In this document: positions 22,200-33,129 of the stretch, in pieces
Position numbering within the stretch: position 1 is the first letter of the stretch
Layout of the letters: each line of letters starts with the position of its first letter
Assembly (NCBI GenBank): GCA_004352715.1
Contig: SCFE01000071.1
Location: forward strand, 1,375,889 to 1,433,706
From: Hofstenia miamia
Taxonomy: Eukaryota > Xenacoelomorpha > Acoela
Direction: 5' to 3'
DNA: 57,818 nucleotides
Position numbers and translations under genes: made by a program
Notes under the pieces: model-generated
What the model was told of the DNA's origin: nothing
The model's database searches: none
What the model saw: only the letters and a program-made list of their open reading frames with translations

Positions 22200-22990
22200 A
22201 TGGATTTATTGCATGTCTTGCATCAATTGACTGACATAATGTTTGGTACTTTTGTCTATATATTTGGGGAACATCATAGTGAGAGATGTCTCAGCCTCAC
22301 GCCCAAGCATTGCTTTGAAGGGGCTGACCCCTGTAGTTGAGTGTACAGATGTGTTATAAAAGTATTCTATGCACTCAATGACTCGCCTCCAATCTTTTCC
22401 TGCAGCTTGTGATAGTGCTACTCTTATTAGCATTATGAGAGTTTGATTTAGCCTTTTGACTAATCCATTGGCTTGGTGATTGTAGGCCATAGTGAGTTTG
22501 TGGACTACCTATAACTCCCTCATCAATGCTCATATCAGATTGCTTTCAAATTGAGGACCATGGTCAGAGACTAGTTTGTGCATGGGTCCATATTTCAATA
22601 CCCATTCTTTTACAATCTTGTCCACTACTTTTTCTGTGGTAGTGCTGTTGAGGGGGATCATGTGGGCATATTTTCATAAAGTGAGCCACCATGATGAGAA
22701 GGTACTGAAAACCATCATCATCTCTTGACAACTGTTCCAAGTCCATATGTACTAATTCATTAGGGCCTTCTGCTGCTTGAGATTCAAGCTCAGCTCTTTG
22801 CTGTGGAAAGTGACTGGCATTGTGTAAGAGGCACTTTTCACATTTATCAATGATGTCTACCACTGTGGCGCGTATACCAATTGTTATGTATTGAGAATTA
22901 AATGTCTTTTCTGTTTTGAGGATCCTGAGGTGTCCTCTTTCATGAACCTTGCAGACGAGATCACTTCTAAGATATTCAGGGATTGTGAGT
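22200..22990 (-). pseudogene. Integrase zinc-binding and catalytic core, copy A
   Basis: The minus strand reads an HHCC zinc-binding module (HERGH near 22950, CEKC near 22835), then the catalytic core. The first Asp is in VHMDLEQLSRDDDGFQYLL, the second in LVSDHGPQFES (about 22553-22585). The catalytic Glu, expected in NGLVERLNQTL, is Lys (AAA at 22455-22457), so this integrase cannot catalyse strand transfer. An in-frame TGA follows the second Asp, and frameshifts split the domain. In the family this enzyme inserts the cDNA into the genome. Order and motifs are typical of gypsy-group Pol. Confidence 0.85.
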
Positions 22991-23343
22991 CATTTGTTTC
23001 AGCCTTTAACATATAGTAGCCCATTGCTGTTTGTTTGCCAATTATACAGCTTGAAATATTGGTTCACCTCCAGCAAAGTACAGAAGTAAGGAACAGTTAT
23101 TCTTTTCATGATATCTCATAGAATTTGGTCACAATGTTGTTGTTGTATTATTTCTTCTTCTGAAATTTCCTCTCTTATTATAATGGGCAGAATGGGTTTC
23201 CCATTGCAATCAGCATTGATTTTGTGTATTAGTTCATACTCAGTGTGAGGAATAAACACTAATAGAATTTTTTCTCTAGATGGTTTTTTAAGATCTCTTT
23301 CATAACTGGGCAATGCTGTCCAATAATCCACATTCAGATGTGA

Positions 23344-23800
23344 TCAACCTGGGTGATGCCTGATTGAAAAAGAAAAATCATTCAGGTATTTGATCCACTG
23401 AGCCACTATGTTGGACTTGTTGCTGCTAAGCTTCTTTAACCATGCCAATGCACTGTTATCAGTGCACACTATAAATTTGCATCCTAATATGAAGTAGCAA
23501 AATTTCCTTAAAGATTCTACTAATGCCAACATCTCACATTTGGTGGCTCCATAATTCTTCTCTGCTGCTCAGAGTTTCCTGCTAAAGTATTGGACAGGGC
23601 TCTTGATTCCATTGATTTCTTGGCTCAGAACACCACTGATGGCCACTGCACTGGTGTCACAGTCCACTATAAAATCTTTGCTGTAGTCAGGGGTGTTCAG
23701 TGATGGAATTCTTCTTTAGTTCAATTTTAATCTTCTCAAATGCATCTTGTTCATTCCAGGTCCACTTAAAATCAGTGGTTTTTTTAAGCAGATTAGATAT
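23344..23800 (-). pseudogene. RNase H domain, copy A
   Basis: It reads FIVDCDTSAVAISGVLSQ (first Asp, near 23660), then CEMLALVESLRKF (Glu, near 23525), then FIVCTDNSALAWLKK (Asp, near 23460), and ends with IRHHPG. This is the RNase H layout of gypsy-group Pol, which removes the RNA template. A TGA near 23570 and a frame break upstream near 23700 interrupt it. About 200 bp of linker without strong motifs lies between it and the integrase. Confidence 0.8.
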
Positions 23801-23863
23801 GGTCTTTGTTTTCTCTGCAAGATCTGGAAGGAACATCCCATAATAATTTAGAAATCCCATTAG

Positions 23864-25014
23864 TCATTGCACATCCCTCCAACTTTGTGATGTTTCAATT
23901 TTTTCCAGAATATCCTTTGCATTTGTCTTGATTGAAATTTTTCCAGACTCAATAACTCTCCCCAGAAAGGTTACCTTCATCTGTGCCAAGGAACATTTAT
24001 TTCCATTGACCTTTAAACTGGCCTTTTGTAGCAATTCTTGTGTGTGAGAGAGTCTGTTCAAATGCTCATTAAAAGTATGACTGGCTACTAAAATATCATC
24101 AATATATGCCAGTATTCCTGGCTCAAACATGTTAGAGTTGCTCTTTAATACTTTGGTTATGTACCACTGGAAGGTAGCTGGGGCATTGCATAATCTAAAA
24201 GCCATGTACTTCCATTCATACAGGCTGTACAGGGTAATGAAAGCAGTTTTCAGAATGTCTGGGGGTTGCATTGGCACTTGCCAGTATGCCTTGCATAGAT
24301 CCAAGTAAGAGAAAAATTTGTATTTACTAGCATCATATAACATGTCTTCAATCCTTGGTAATGGATAAGCATCTTTAAAGGTGACATCATTCAGTTTACA
24401 AAATCTATGCAAAGCCTGTATTTCTTGCCTTGTCTGATAAAAATGGTTGGAGCAGCATAGGGGCTGTTGCTAACCTGGATAATTCCACTCTCAATCAAAT
24501 TGCTTAAGATTTTTTCAAACTCAGATTTAAGATTCTCCAGGACCCTACATACTGGTAATCTAATTGGCTTATCATGCTTAACCTCAATAACATGTTCCTT
24601 GCCAATGGCTTGGCCAACACTGATTGCTCCATAGTTGAAAACTTCATGGTGAATATGTAAAATGGAGATTAGCAATCTTCTTTCTTGTTGTTCTAAGTGA
24701 GGATGAGTGTGATTTGTAACAGGAGGTATTTTGACTATATTATATGTTTCTTCTAAGTTGTGGACTGTGGTACAAATTGACATACAAGATGTCAAAACAT
24801 TTTCAACCCAAACTGGCACACCTATTATTTGTAATTGTGAAGTTTCAAACCAGACTGGAAAATTAGATCCATTTAAAATTGTCACATATGTCTTTCCTTG
24901 AGAGACTTTACACAGGTCAGGTGAGAACAAAATCCCTTTCACATATTTTCCTTGTTGTCCTGCTATCATGACATCTCTGTTAATGTTATTTTTGGAAAAG
25001 ACAGCAGCTCTCAT
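23864..25014 (-). pseudogene. Reverse transcriptase domain, copy A
   Basis: Two overlapping ORFs (24391-25014 and 23864-24412) form one RT with a frameshift near 24400 between RLCIDF and KLNDVTF. Landmarks are SNSPYAAPTIFI, motif A FSYLDLCKAYWQVPM (Asp 38 of the second ORF), motif B AFRLCNAPATFQ, motif C AYIDDILVAS with both catalytic Asp (residues 105-106), and TFLGRVIESGKI. These are diagnostic for gypsy (Ty3/metavirus-type) reverse transcriptase. The catalytic residues survive; the frameshift is the main lesion. Confidence 0.9.
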
Positions 25015-25058
25015 CCAGTGTTTTGCCTTGAGTGATACAGGCTCTATTAAATCAAAAA

Positions 25059-25340
25059 TTATTTCTTTTTCAGGACAGTGGTTAATTGAGTAGCGTCCTG
25101 ATCCTTGAAAGATATGGTGTTGTTTTTATAATCAATCACATATGAGTTTCTTTCTAAAAAATCATTTCCCAAAATGAGATCATATGGAAGTTTATGATTA
25201 GATGTGCTGATTACAATAAGGTCAGTAGTAAGAGATGGGCTAGAGGAGGTCCCTATGGGACACCCTGAGTTTTCATAACACCTGTGGCTATTTGCCATGT
25301 GGAAATGAAGCAATTCTATTGGACAAACATCTAGTGACAA
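25059..25340 (-). pseudogene. Retropepsin second half, copy A
   Basis: The ORF contains LPYDLILGNDFLERNSYVIDY, matching the C-terminal part of retroviral-type aspartic proteases in gypsy elements (D-L-I-L-G-x-D-F/L). Its first half lies at about 26130-26345, separated by about 750 bp of unrelated DNA. Confidence 0.7.
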
Positions 25341-25344
25341 AATA

Positions 25345-26100
25345 TTTTTGACAAAACTAATTTGAGCAAATTAATTTTTTTGACAATGTGTTCAGACCAA
25401 AAAGAAAATTTTTGATTTTTAGGATTTAGGCAAACTGATATTTTTGATGACAAATTTCACTTAGGGCATGTTTGTGGTAATAATGTTTTAAGGAAAACAA
25501 TTCATAGATCAAAAACCCAAATATTTCAAATAAAAACTGATGTGTTATTTGCAGTAGAGTGTGTTTCCAAGTGCATTAATATTGATCAAAACAAATATGC
25601 AAGAGGTGGAAAACAACAATTTCTTTAGCAATTGTGCATAAATTGTAAAAGCATACATTACACAACAACTCTGAGTGATGAAGTTCTTAAGCCATGTTTC
25701 TTGTAAAAATGTTTAATAATGTAATGAGGAATATAAATGATAGAAGCAAAACTTGTTTCAATGTGTTGATATCCAAACACAAAGTGGAGAAATGTTTGCT
25801 AAACTTAAACACTATAGTCACTTGAAATAGACACACATTTTCAAAAACAAGATAGAAATATACGCCAAAGCATATGAAATATACCATTGATAAATAAATA
25901 AAAATTGAAATGTCTGATATACATAACAAAGGCAAGTTCATTTTCACCAATATCCAAATAAAAAAAATGGAATAAATATTCACTGTCTTAGGAATTACAT
26001 GTGAAACAAAATGTATTGTATATGAGCTTTTTTCATACAGACCAAGTTGTTATGCAGAACTTCACTGCATCTAGGGAAATTTCACAGAAGTATCACCATT
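25345..26100. other. Unrelated insert interrupting the protease region
   Basis: This AT-rich stretch has no resemblance to gag or pol and separates the two halves of the protease. A 98-codon hydrophobic ORF on the minus strand (25687-25983) is low complexity. No clean target duplication or terminal repeat was found. Confidence 0.45.
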
Positions 26101-26129
26101 TTTTTTGTAGTTGACATGGGAAATCATGA

Positions 26130-26345
26130 GGCATAAACTTGTTATCTTACTACCACTTTGAAAGGCTCAGCATGGATGCAAAGCAAGGTATCATGTAGTT
26201 TCCCTTTCAGTGAAATGGGATTCCCAGAAGCATCAATTAGTTTGACACAGGATTAGTCCAGCAAATCTTGGTTGAAGCATAGCCCCTTGCAGCATTCATC
26301 ACTAATGATAGAAGCAGCAGCTCCAGTATTGATGGTAGCATTAAT
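26130..26345 (-). pseudogene. Retropepsin active-site half, copy A (catalytic Asp lost)
   Basis: The minus strand reads INATINTGAAASIISDECC, the position of the D-T/S-G active site, with Asn in place of Asp (AAT at 26330-26328). A LIDASGNPISLKGKL-type strand follows. Without the Asp the protease cannot cleave the polyprotein. Confidence 0.7.
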
Positions 26346-26559
26346 AATATTTCCATTTATCTCCACAAGGATCAGATTCTTGTGTATCAGATTAGTGATG
26401 ACTAGAATATCCTGTGCATGGTTTGTGGGAGTCAGTGCTCTATTTAGTTTAAATTCTGCAGAGAGATTGACTCATCCTCCATCAAATTGACTAAATTTTC
26501 CACATGAGATGATTCAGGCTCTTCCACAATTAATCCTTCTCCATTGGGAATTAATTGTA

Positions 26560-28091
26560 TCTTCACATGACAGTTTGATTTCAAATGGCCCTTGTCTCTG
26601 CATCAGAAAGAGTGGATAAAGGCCATATCAAATTCCTTCTTAAAAACAGTCTTCCTAGCCTTATTGGATTCAAATCTTTTCCCTAATCCAGCTAGGTCAG
26701 TGACATCTTTGTCTATGTGATTGGAATTATGCCTCACATACACTACACTGATTGCCTTTTGAATAATCTCATGCATGTTTTTAATTTAATATGTGAATGA
26801 CATATCACACAGTAAGGTTTTGTATTGATGTTTAATATGTGGGGACTGATAATGATCTTTAAAGAAACCCACTAACAATTGGTAATCAGTATTAATGTCA
26901 TGGTCAAGCATCATATATTGATTATAAGCTAAACCTCTTAGATATAGTGGGAATTGAGACATCACAGATTCTTGGGAATTCTTGTACTGCTTCATGGTGA
27001 GTTCAAATAAGAAGAACCATCTGTCAAATAACTGAGACAGAGCGTCAATCTGGCCTGTAAATTTAGGGAGTACAGAGTGTTTACTAAGAACTTGTAATTG
27101 CCCACTCAACTCAGGAGGAAGAATAGAACTTCTATATCACAGGTGATTACTTGTATTACCAAAGCTTATAACAGGGCTTATATCACTGACATGCTCCTTC
27201 ATAGTGAATACAACAGTCATATTAACAGGATAAGAAATAGAAGGAATGTAACAAGTTTGAGGGGTTGCAAAAGTGGCCAGGGTGGACACATTAGTTAGAG
27301 CAGATTGAGTGAATTTCAGATGACAATTAGCAGCTGATGTGCATAAAGAGGCAGAATTCAGAGTCACTGTTGTCATGTTGACCTCAGGTAAAGACAATGC
27401 ATTCATTTCATTGATTGGATGGTTCATGAGTCCCAACTGAAGCATTTTGGACAAATTAATTAGTAATTCTCTCAGCCAATTCTTCCAAAGCTTCATCTAG
27501 GGCAGCACAAGTAATGTAATCATCAGCATGCTGTTTGAGTGACTGCTCTTCATCTCAACTGGTAATGGTATTTTTTAATTCCTGTATTTGAAGTTCTAAT
27601 GTGAATGTGGATTCCAACATCTGCCTTTCCATTCTCTGATAAGCAATGTGTTGAGTATTGAATTCTGCTTGAAGGGACTCAACATGGTGTTCACTTTCCA
27701 TTCACATAGAAACTTGTTGAGATAAAGCATCCTTCAAATGTTTGATTTCCATTTGCTGAGCATCAAAATGTTGGGTGGGTTGGGTAGGTGGTTGCTTAGT
27801 ACTACTATAAGGATGAGCAGGAATAGGCAGAGCATTTTGTGTGTTCAAAATTTGACTGTAATTTCAGTGATACTCTGGGCTAGCATTACTGGCATTACTA
27901 TAAGGAATATTTGAGGCATTCTGATCAATCCTCTGTGTGACTTGAATAGGTGAATTAGAAGGAGATAAATCAAGCAAAGATCCAACAGTACAAGGGGTAA
28001 TGTCTGGGCTACCACCACTTGTACAGGGGACACTCCAAGATGGAGGAGTCCCAAAATGAGGAAAATAAATAACTGTATGACTAGAATCCAT
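26560..28091 (-). pseudogene. gag region, copy A
   Basis: From an ATG near 28091: a Ser/Pro/Asn-rich N-terminal stretch; a long charged helical region at about 27560-27780, probably coiled coil; a spacer; then the capsid-like domain at 26786-27109 with LPKFTGQIDALSQLFDRWF and FPLYLRGLAYNQY, typical of gypsy Gag; and a zinc knuckle near 26565-26612 read as CRDKGHLKSNC. The first Cys of that knuckle is lost and the codon before the second Cys is TGA. Gag forms the particle that packages element RNA. At least three frame breaks are present. Confidence 0.75.
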
Positions 28092-28362
28092 TAGAAAATA
28101 AGAACAAAACAATAACTTCCAAGTAACAAAATAAATTGACAGTTGGGAGCACTTCCCCAACTACTAATGAGAAACACACAGATTGTAGAGACCACAAATC
28201 AACAGCTCAAAAAGGGGAATACAGTGGCATTGGTTAATAAATCCAAAGAGGTACAAGCACAAAAACAAAACAGAACTTACTTGAGTAATAACAAACAAAA
28301 CAAGTTAAGAACATCACTTGACCATTGAAAGGGGAACAAAAATTGTTTAAGATCATGCCAGG

Positions 28363-28381
28363 AGTCCTGTCATAGTCGCCA
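28363..28381 (-). promoter_or_regulatory. Primer binding site of copy A
   Basis: Immediately inside the 5' LTR the minus strand reads TGGCGACTATGACAGGAC. TGG complements the tRNA CCA end; TGGCGAC would fit tRNAs ending GTCGCCA (tRNA-Ser type), but the match beyond that was not checked. Confidence 0.65.
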
Positions 28382-29286
28382 TATAGAATCACAGGCTGCA
28401 ATAGTAATTACACTAGAAAACTAATTGACTCTGCAGAAGGTTTTAATTAGCAGCCATACAAAACCAGCCCCATTCTAGTAAAGAGAAAACTTATAAGAGT
28501 TAACATTGGTAATTCATCCCAGTAAGTAGTTACATTAAGTAAAATCCAAGATTACCAATTCATATGGCTTCCAGCTGAAGCAATGTCTTCAGAAATAGTA
28601 AAGTGCTTAACTTGAGTGAATGGTGCTACCCTATTTATCTAACTTATTAATTTCTATCTCATAACCACAAATAAACATCTCATTTTCATTGTTATCTCTC
28701 AGCTCACTATATAATAGCCTGTAGTTGCCAGGCATTCATGCTAACCAACAGTATAGTATCATCACAGTGTTATAAATTATAGGTGCATGTATGTGGTGAA
28801 CATTGAATGAGAGGTTTGTTATTACCCTAGGCATAACCATATATGTAATCTAAATGGTCCACAATTTGGGCTGGAAAATCTAAAAGATCTCCAGGAGCTA
28901 TGTGTCACCCTGTACTTTGAGAAAGCACTCTCAAATTGTTGCCTTACTTATGCAATTAATTTCATATCAAAAAATAATAAAGATAAATACAGAGGTGAAA
29001 CAGTAGTTGAGGCTAGATAAACTCTATTGACTTTTCTCCACATTGTTTCTCAATTTATACAATTCAAGCTATTACCTGTCTTTGTTTACAATCAAAATTA
29101 ATCACAAGATAGTCATGTCATCAATTTCCCTTGCAATTAAATTTGAGCAATATAATTAGCACCATTTGAGAGGGCATGAAACAGCTTTTGTAAAACTAGA
29201 CTAGAAATAAATCATTACATCATACAGGCGTCATTAAAATTAAAATTGTAAATAATAATCACAAAAAGTCCCTGAGTGACTCTACA
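28382..29286 (-). repeat. LTR 2 (5' LTR of copy A, 3' LTR of copy B)
   Basis: 905 bp, collinear with LTR 1. It has a primer site on its left and a polypurine tract on its right. The left end is TATAG rather than TGTAG. Confidence 0.85.
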
Positions 29287-29300
29287 CGCCCCCCCTTGTT
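29287..29300 (-). promoter_or_regulatory. Polypurine tract of copy B
   Basis: Minus-strand AACAAGGGGGGGCG abuts LTR 2, showing that a second internal region begins here. Confidence 0.75.
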
Positions 29301-29304
29301 CAAA

Positions 29305-31339
29305 TTAATTCTGTGGCAATAGTTGAAGAGTGGGACCTGAGACTACTTTCTGGGTGGCAGTTATCATTTTGATCACTAACACTCCTTCCCATTCTGTCAC
29401 TTCAGCATACTGTGGTTCACATGAAATTTGCATGAGTACTTCTTTTTAAGTGACCACTTCATCTCTCAATCTGAACAATCTTAAGGCAGGCATACAGGTA
29501 CTAATCAAACAGTTTCTTCTCAAATGATTCAATCATTGAGTAAATATATCATGGAACCTTTCATAAAGACAGAATCCTTTAAGTGCAATCATCAAAGTCA
29601 TCATTGCATCTGTGTCAGAAGTATGGGCATCTTCAGCTTTGATTGTTGTTTCTGGATAAAAGTGTTTAAACACATCTCTTAATGATCCCATTCTGGTCAT
29701 ATGATCTACAAAAAGCAAACAAAATTCTTGGACCTGACTTAGTGTCATTTCATCAGGGTCTGACACATCAGCATGAATCATGGTGATAATCTTGATACAT
29801 TTAGTGACATCATAATATATTGTTATATTCTTAACATTATTTATCCACATTAAGTCTCCTGAAACTTGGAATAAGATTAAGACTCAAAGGTCTGTACTGA
29901 TTATTTCTTTGTGGATCTTCTGTAGTTGCTCATGTATAGCAGTTCCTTTGTTAAATAGTTAACTTCCCGTCTAGAAAAAGTCTTTCCTTGTTACTGCCTG
30001 CAAGTAATTTGTCATGCACTGCCTTGTATTCATCTGTTTTAATCAACCTATTTGTTTCAGAGCCACTACTAACAAAATTCAACTTATTGGGTAAATGTGC
30101 TGCAACTTTCTTCTTGGTTTTCTTTACTCACCACTTAGGTTGAACCAATGGGGTTTCTATACAAGGAGGAATGTTCTGTTCAAAGAGAGTAAATTGTGAC
30201 TCTCAGATTAAACTAGTGGTTCTGATTGTGACTGGATAATTAATCCTCACTTCTTTCAAAGTATCCCAGAATCTACTTTGCAATCAATGTGTTTGCAACT
30301 CTTCAATTTGTTTATTTGAGATCTTCACTCATGCAGTAGTACACTCCACATCCAGAGTTACTTGTTGCCCCAGGGACTGTAGAATGACTAACTCTTCTTT
30401 TGTGAACATTTCTGTTAAACACCATTTCATCATAGCTAGTACATCTTTTTCTTGATTTTCCACCAACATCCTATTTTGAATAGTGAGGTCCTCAACAAAG
30501 TCTGTAGCATCATGTTCTATCATCAAAATTCTTTTGTTTTCTGTTATAGACCAATGAGGAGTTGGCTTAGGTGGAGCTACAGGTCCCCTGAACTTCTCCA
30601 AATTAACTCTTTCAATTAGTTCTCTAATTTCAGGTGAAAGCTGCAACACTGAAGTAGCCAATAATTCTTCTTTGTAAAATTGCTCAGGTGTTTTCATGAT
30701 CTGCTTGAAAACGGTAATTGGAACAATTCTTCCCTTCTTCTTAACTTGTCTTGCAGATTTGGCAAACTTTCCATATGCACATTCAAGGTAAGAGATGCAA
30801 TGCAGGTTAAAGAAAACTTTGTTTCTATCTAAAACTCCACTAACTTGTAATAGTTCCAAGAATTGTTGCATGGATCCTGATTGTTGCTCAATTAATCATT
30901 TGGTGCTTAATAGAGCATTGTCAGAGTGGAAGAATGTGAACTTAGTTTCAGCTGTTGTGCCCCACATGTATTTCTTCATGGTATCTGAAAAAATATTTAT
31001 GCCCAACAGACAAATCCCTAGTTGGTTACTTATCAGAACAATTGACATTTTCCCAGTTGTACTGGTTGCCCCCACCAGTCGGACATATTTTTCAAATTTA
31101 TCCATTGCCTTCATATTCTTCCCAGGTGAAGATGGAGGAGTACATTTGTAAAGCAGCCAGTTTTTGACTTTCCATGCCAGAGGGCATATAGCTATTTCAT
31201 GAGAGGCCATCTTAGCAATAGCATTTCTGGTGTTGTGACCTATGGGGAGGGTTAATTTTGAATCTCTTGGTAAATATATTGCAATAATCCAGATTGCTCC
31301 CCTCATGTAAATGTCAGGCACATTTTTCTCTGAGAACAA
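29305..31339 (-). pseudogene. ORF-Y of copy B: unrecognised ~678-codon ORF
   Basis: The frame from ATG at 31339 runs through 30896 (147 codons), a TGA, 30871-30329 (180 codons), further broken segments and 29850-29533 (105 codons), and ends at a TAA (29307-29305) just before the polypurine tract. It is the better copy of ORF-Y because the duplicated block in copy A is absent. Differences from copy A include an in-frame 3-bp indel near 30666, as expected where a protein was once under selection. A P-loop-like GATSTTGKMS and a moderately hydrophobic stretch (IVLISNQLGICLLGINIF) follow residue 85. I know no family with this layout. It does not resemble retroviral or baculovirus-type envelope. 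Confidence 0.6.
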
Positions 31340-31370
31340 TTGCTGTTTGAAGCTTTTCCTATCTTGAGTA

Positions 31371-31606
31371 TCATATGAGAACTTTATTTATTTTAACAGT
31401 CTTTCTACCAAGCAATGGTATTGGGATGATGGGCTTCTTATATTGAGTTTTGGCCCAATCAGACTCAGGGTTTTTATTGGCTTTTATGTCTGTCCAAATA
31501 TCCTGTATCTCCTGCAAGGTTTCAGTACTTTGAGAAAAAGTGATACTTAATTTCATATCAGTCACAGTATACAAAGATGGTGTGTGAACATCAGTTAACT
31601 CTAATG
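31371..31606 (-). CDS. ORF-X of copy B, C-terminal part next to the gap
   Basis: The last 78 codons of ORF-X, nearly identical to the same part of copy A, ending at the stop at 31371. The rest is lost in the gap. Confidence 0.6.
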
Positions 31607-32606
31607 NNNNNNNNNNNNNNNNNNNNNNNNNNNNNNNNNNNNNNNNNNNNNNNNNNNNNNNNNNNNNNNNNNNNNNNNNNNNNNNNNNNNNNNNNNNNNN
31701 NNNNNNNNNNNNNNNNNNNNNNNNNNNNNNNNNNNNNNNNNNNNNNNNNNNNNNNNNNNNNNNNNNNNNNNNNNNNNNNNNNNNNNNNNNNNNNNNNNNN
31801 NNNNNNNNNNNNNNNNNNNNNNNNNNNNNNNNNNNNNNNNNNNNNNNNNNNNNNNNNNNNNNNNNNNNNNNNNNNNNNNNNNNNNNNNNNNNNNNNNNNN
31901 NNNNNNNNNNNNNNNNNNNNNNNNNNNNNNNNNNNNNNNNNNNNNNNNNNNNNNNNNNNNNNNNNNNNNNNNNNNNNNNNNNNNNNNNNNNNNNNNNNNN
32001 NNNNNNNNNNNNNNNNNNNNNNNNNNNNNNNNNNNNNNNNNNNNNNNNNNNNNNNNNNNNNNNNNNNNNNNNNNNNNNNNNNNNNNNNNNNNNNNNNNNN
32101 NNNNNNNNNNNNNNNNNNNNNNNNNNNNNNNNNNNNNNNNNNNNNNNNNNNNNNNNNNNNNNNNNNNNNNNNNNNNNNNNNNNNNNNNNNNNNNNNNNNN
32201 NNNNNNNNNNNNNNNNNNNNNNNNNNNNNNNNNNNNNNNNNNNNNNNNNNNNNNNNNNNNNNNNNNNNNNNNNNNNNNNNNNNNNNNNNNNNNNNNNNNN
32301 NNNNNNNNNNNNNNNNNNNNNNNNNNNNNNNNNNNNNNNNNNNNNNNNNNNNNNNNNNNNNNNNNNNNNNNNNNNNNNNNNNNNNNNNNNNNNNNNNNNN
32401 NNNNNNNNNNNNNNNNNNNNNNNNNNNNNNNNNNNNNNNNNNNNNNNNNNNNNNNNNNNNNNNNNNNNNNNNNNNNNNNNNNNNNNNNNNNNNNNNNNNN
32501 NNNNNNNNNNNNNNNNNNNNNNNNNNNNNNNNNNNNNNNNNNNNNNNNNNNNNNNNNNNNNNNNNNNNNNNNNNNNNNNNNNNNNNNNNNNNNNNNNNNN
32601 NNNNNN
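31607..32606. other. Assembly gap (exactly 1000 N)
   Basis: A round size suggests a gap of unknown length. It hides the gag-pol part of copy B and the start of LTR 3. Confidence 0.95.
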
Positions 32607-32885
32607 TAAAGGTAAATACAGAGGTGAAACAGTAGTCCACATTGTTTCTCAATTAATACAATTCAAGCTATTACCTGTCTTTGTTTACAATCAAAATTAA
32701 TCACAAGATAGTCATGTCATCAATTTCCCTTGCAATTAAATTTGAGCAATATAATTAGCACCATTTGATGGGACATAAAACAGCGTTTGTAAAACTAGAC
32801 TAGAAATAAATCATTACGTCATACTGATGTCATTAGAATTAAAATTGCAAATAATAATCACAAAAAGTCCCCAAGTGACTCTACA
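32607..32885 (-). repeat. LTR 3, partial (5' LTR of copy B)
   Basis: Matches the right third of LTR 2, with a deletion of about 30 bp near 32635. It ends TGACTCTACA and is followed by TTTA. Confidence 0.8.
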
Positions 32886-33129
32886 TTTACTTATATTATT
32901 TTACTCTTTCTGGTTTAAAAATTTTCCTAAATTTGGACTTGATTTGATGAGAAAAAAATGTTATAATGTTATAATGGACAACCTATATTCATTTTCAGAT
33001 ACCTCTTTCATTGCTTTTTCTTATTTGTACTTTAAATTTTCTAGTACTTTTCTCATCTGCTGACATATAGGCTCAGTGGTGATTACAAATTAATGCTCTT
33101 CTCTGACTATCTTCTTTACACTATTCTCA

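Larger units (their letters stand above)
16556..32885 (-). mobile_element. Tandem gypsy-type (Ty3-like) LTR retrotransposon block: LTR-internal-LTR-internal-LTR
   Basis: Three LTR copies of one family (16556-17461, 28382-29286, about 32607-32885) frame two internal regions, both minus strand. Copy A (17462-28381) is complete from primer site to polypurine tract. Copy B (29287-32606) shows only its 3' part and a gap. The block is flanked by TTTA on both sides (16552-16555, 32886-32889), the 4-bp target duplication of Ty3/gypsy integrases. The middle LTR is the 5' LTR of copy A and the 3' LTR of copy B, which suggests LTR-LTR recombination between tandem copies or a misassembly. LTRs differ by several percent by eye, and pol has stops and lost catalytic residues, so copy A is not active. 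Confidence 0.85.

Noticed and set aside
25687-25983. Hydrophobic 98-codon ORF as a membrane protein
   Set aside because: AT-rich low complexity in a block foreign to the element, no homologous pattern.
31371-32652. ORFs up to 423 codons
   Set aside because: Mostly N; only the last 78 codons of one (ORF-X) are real sequence.
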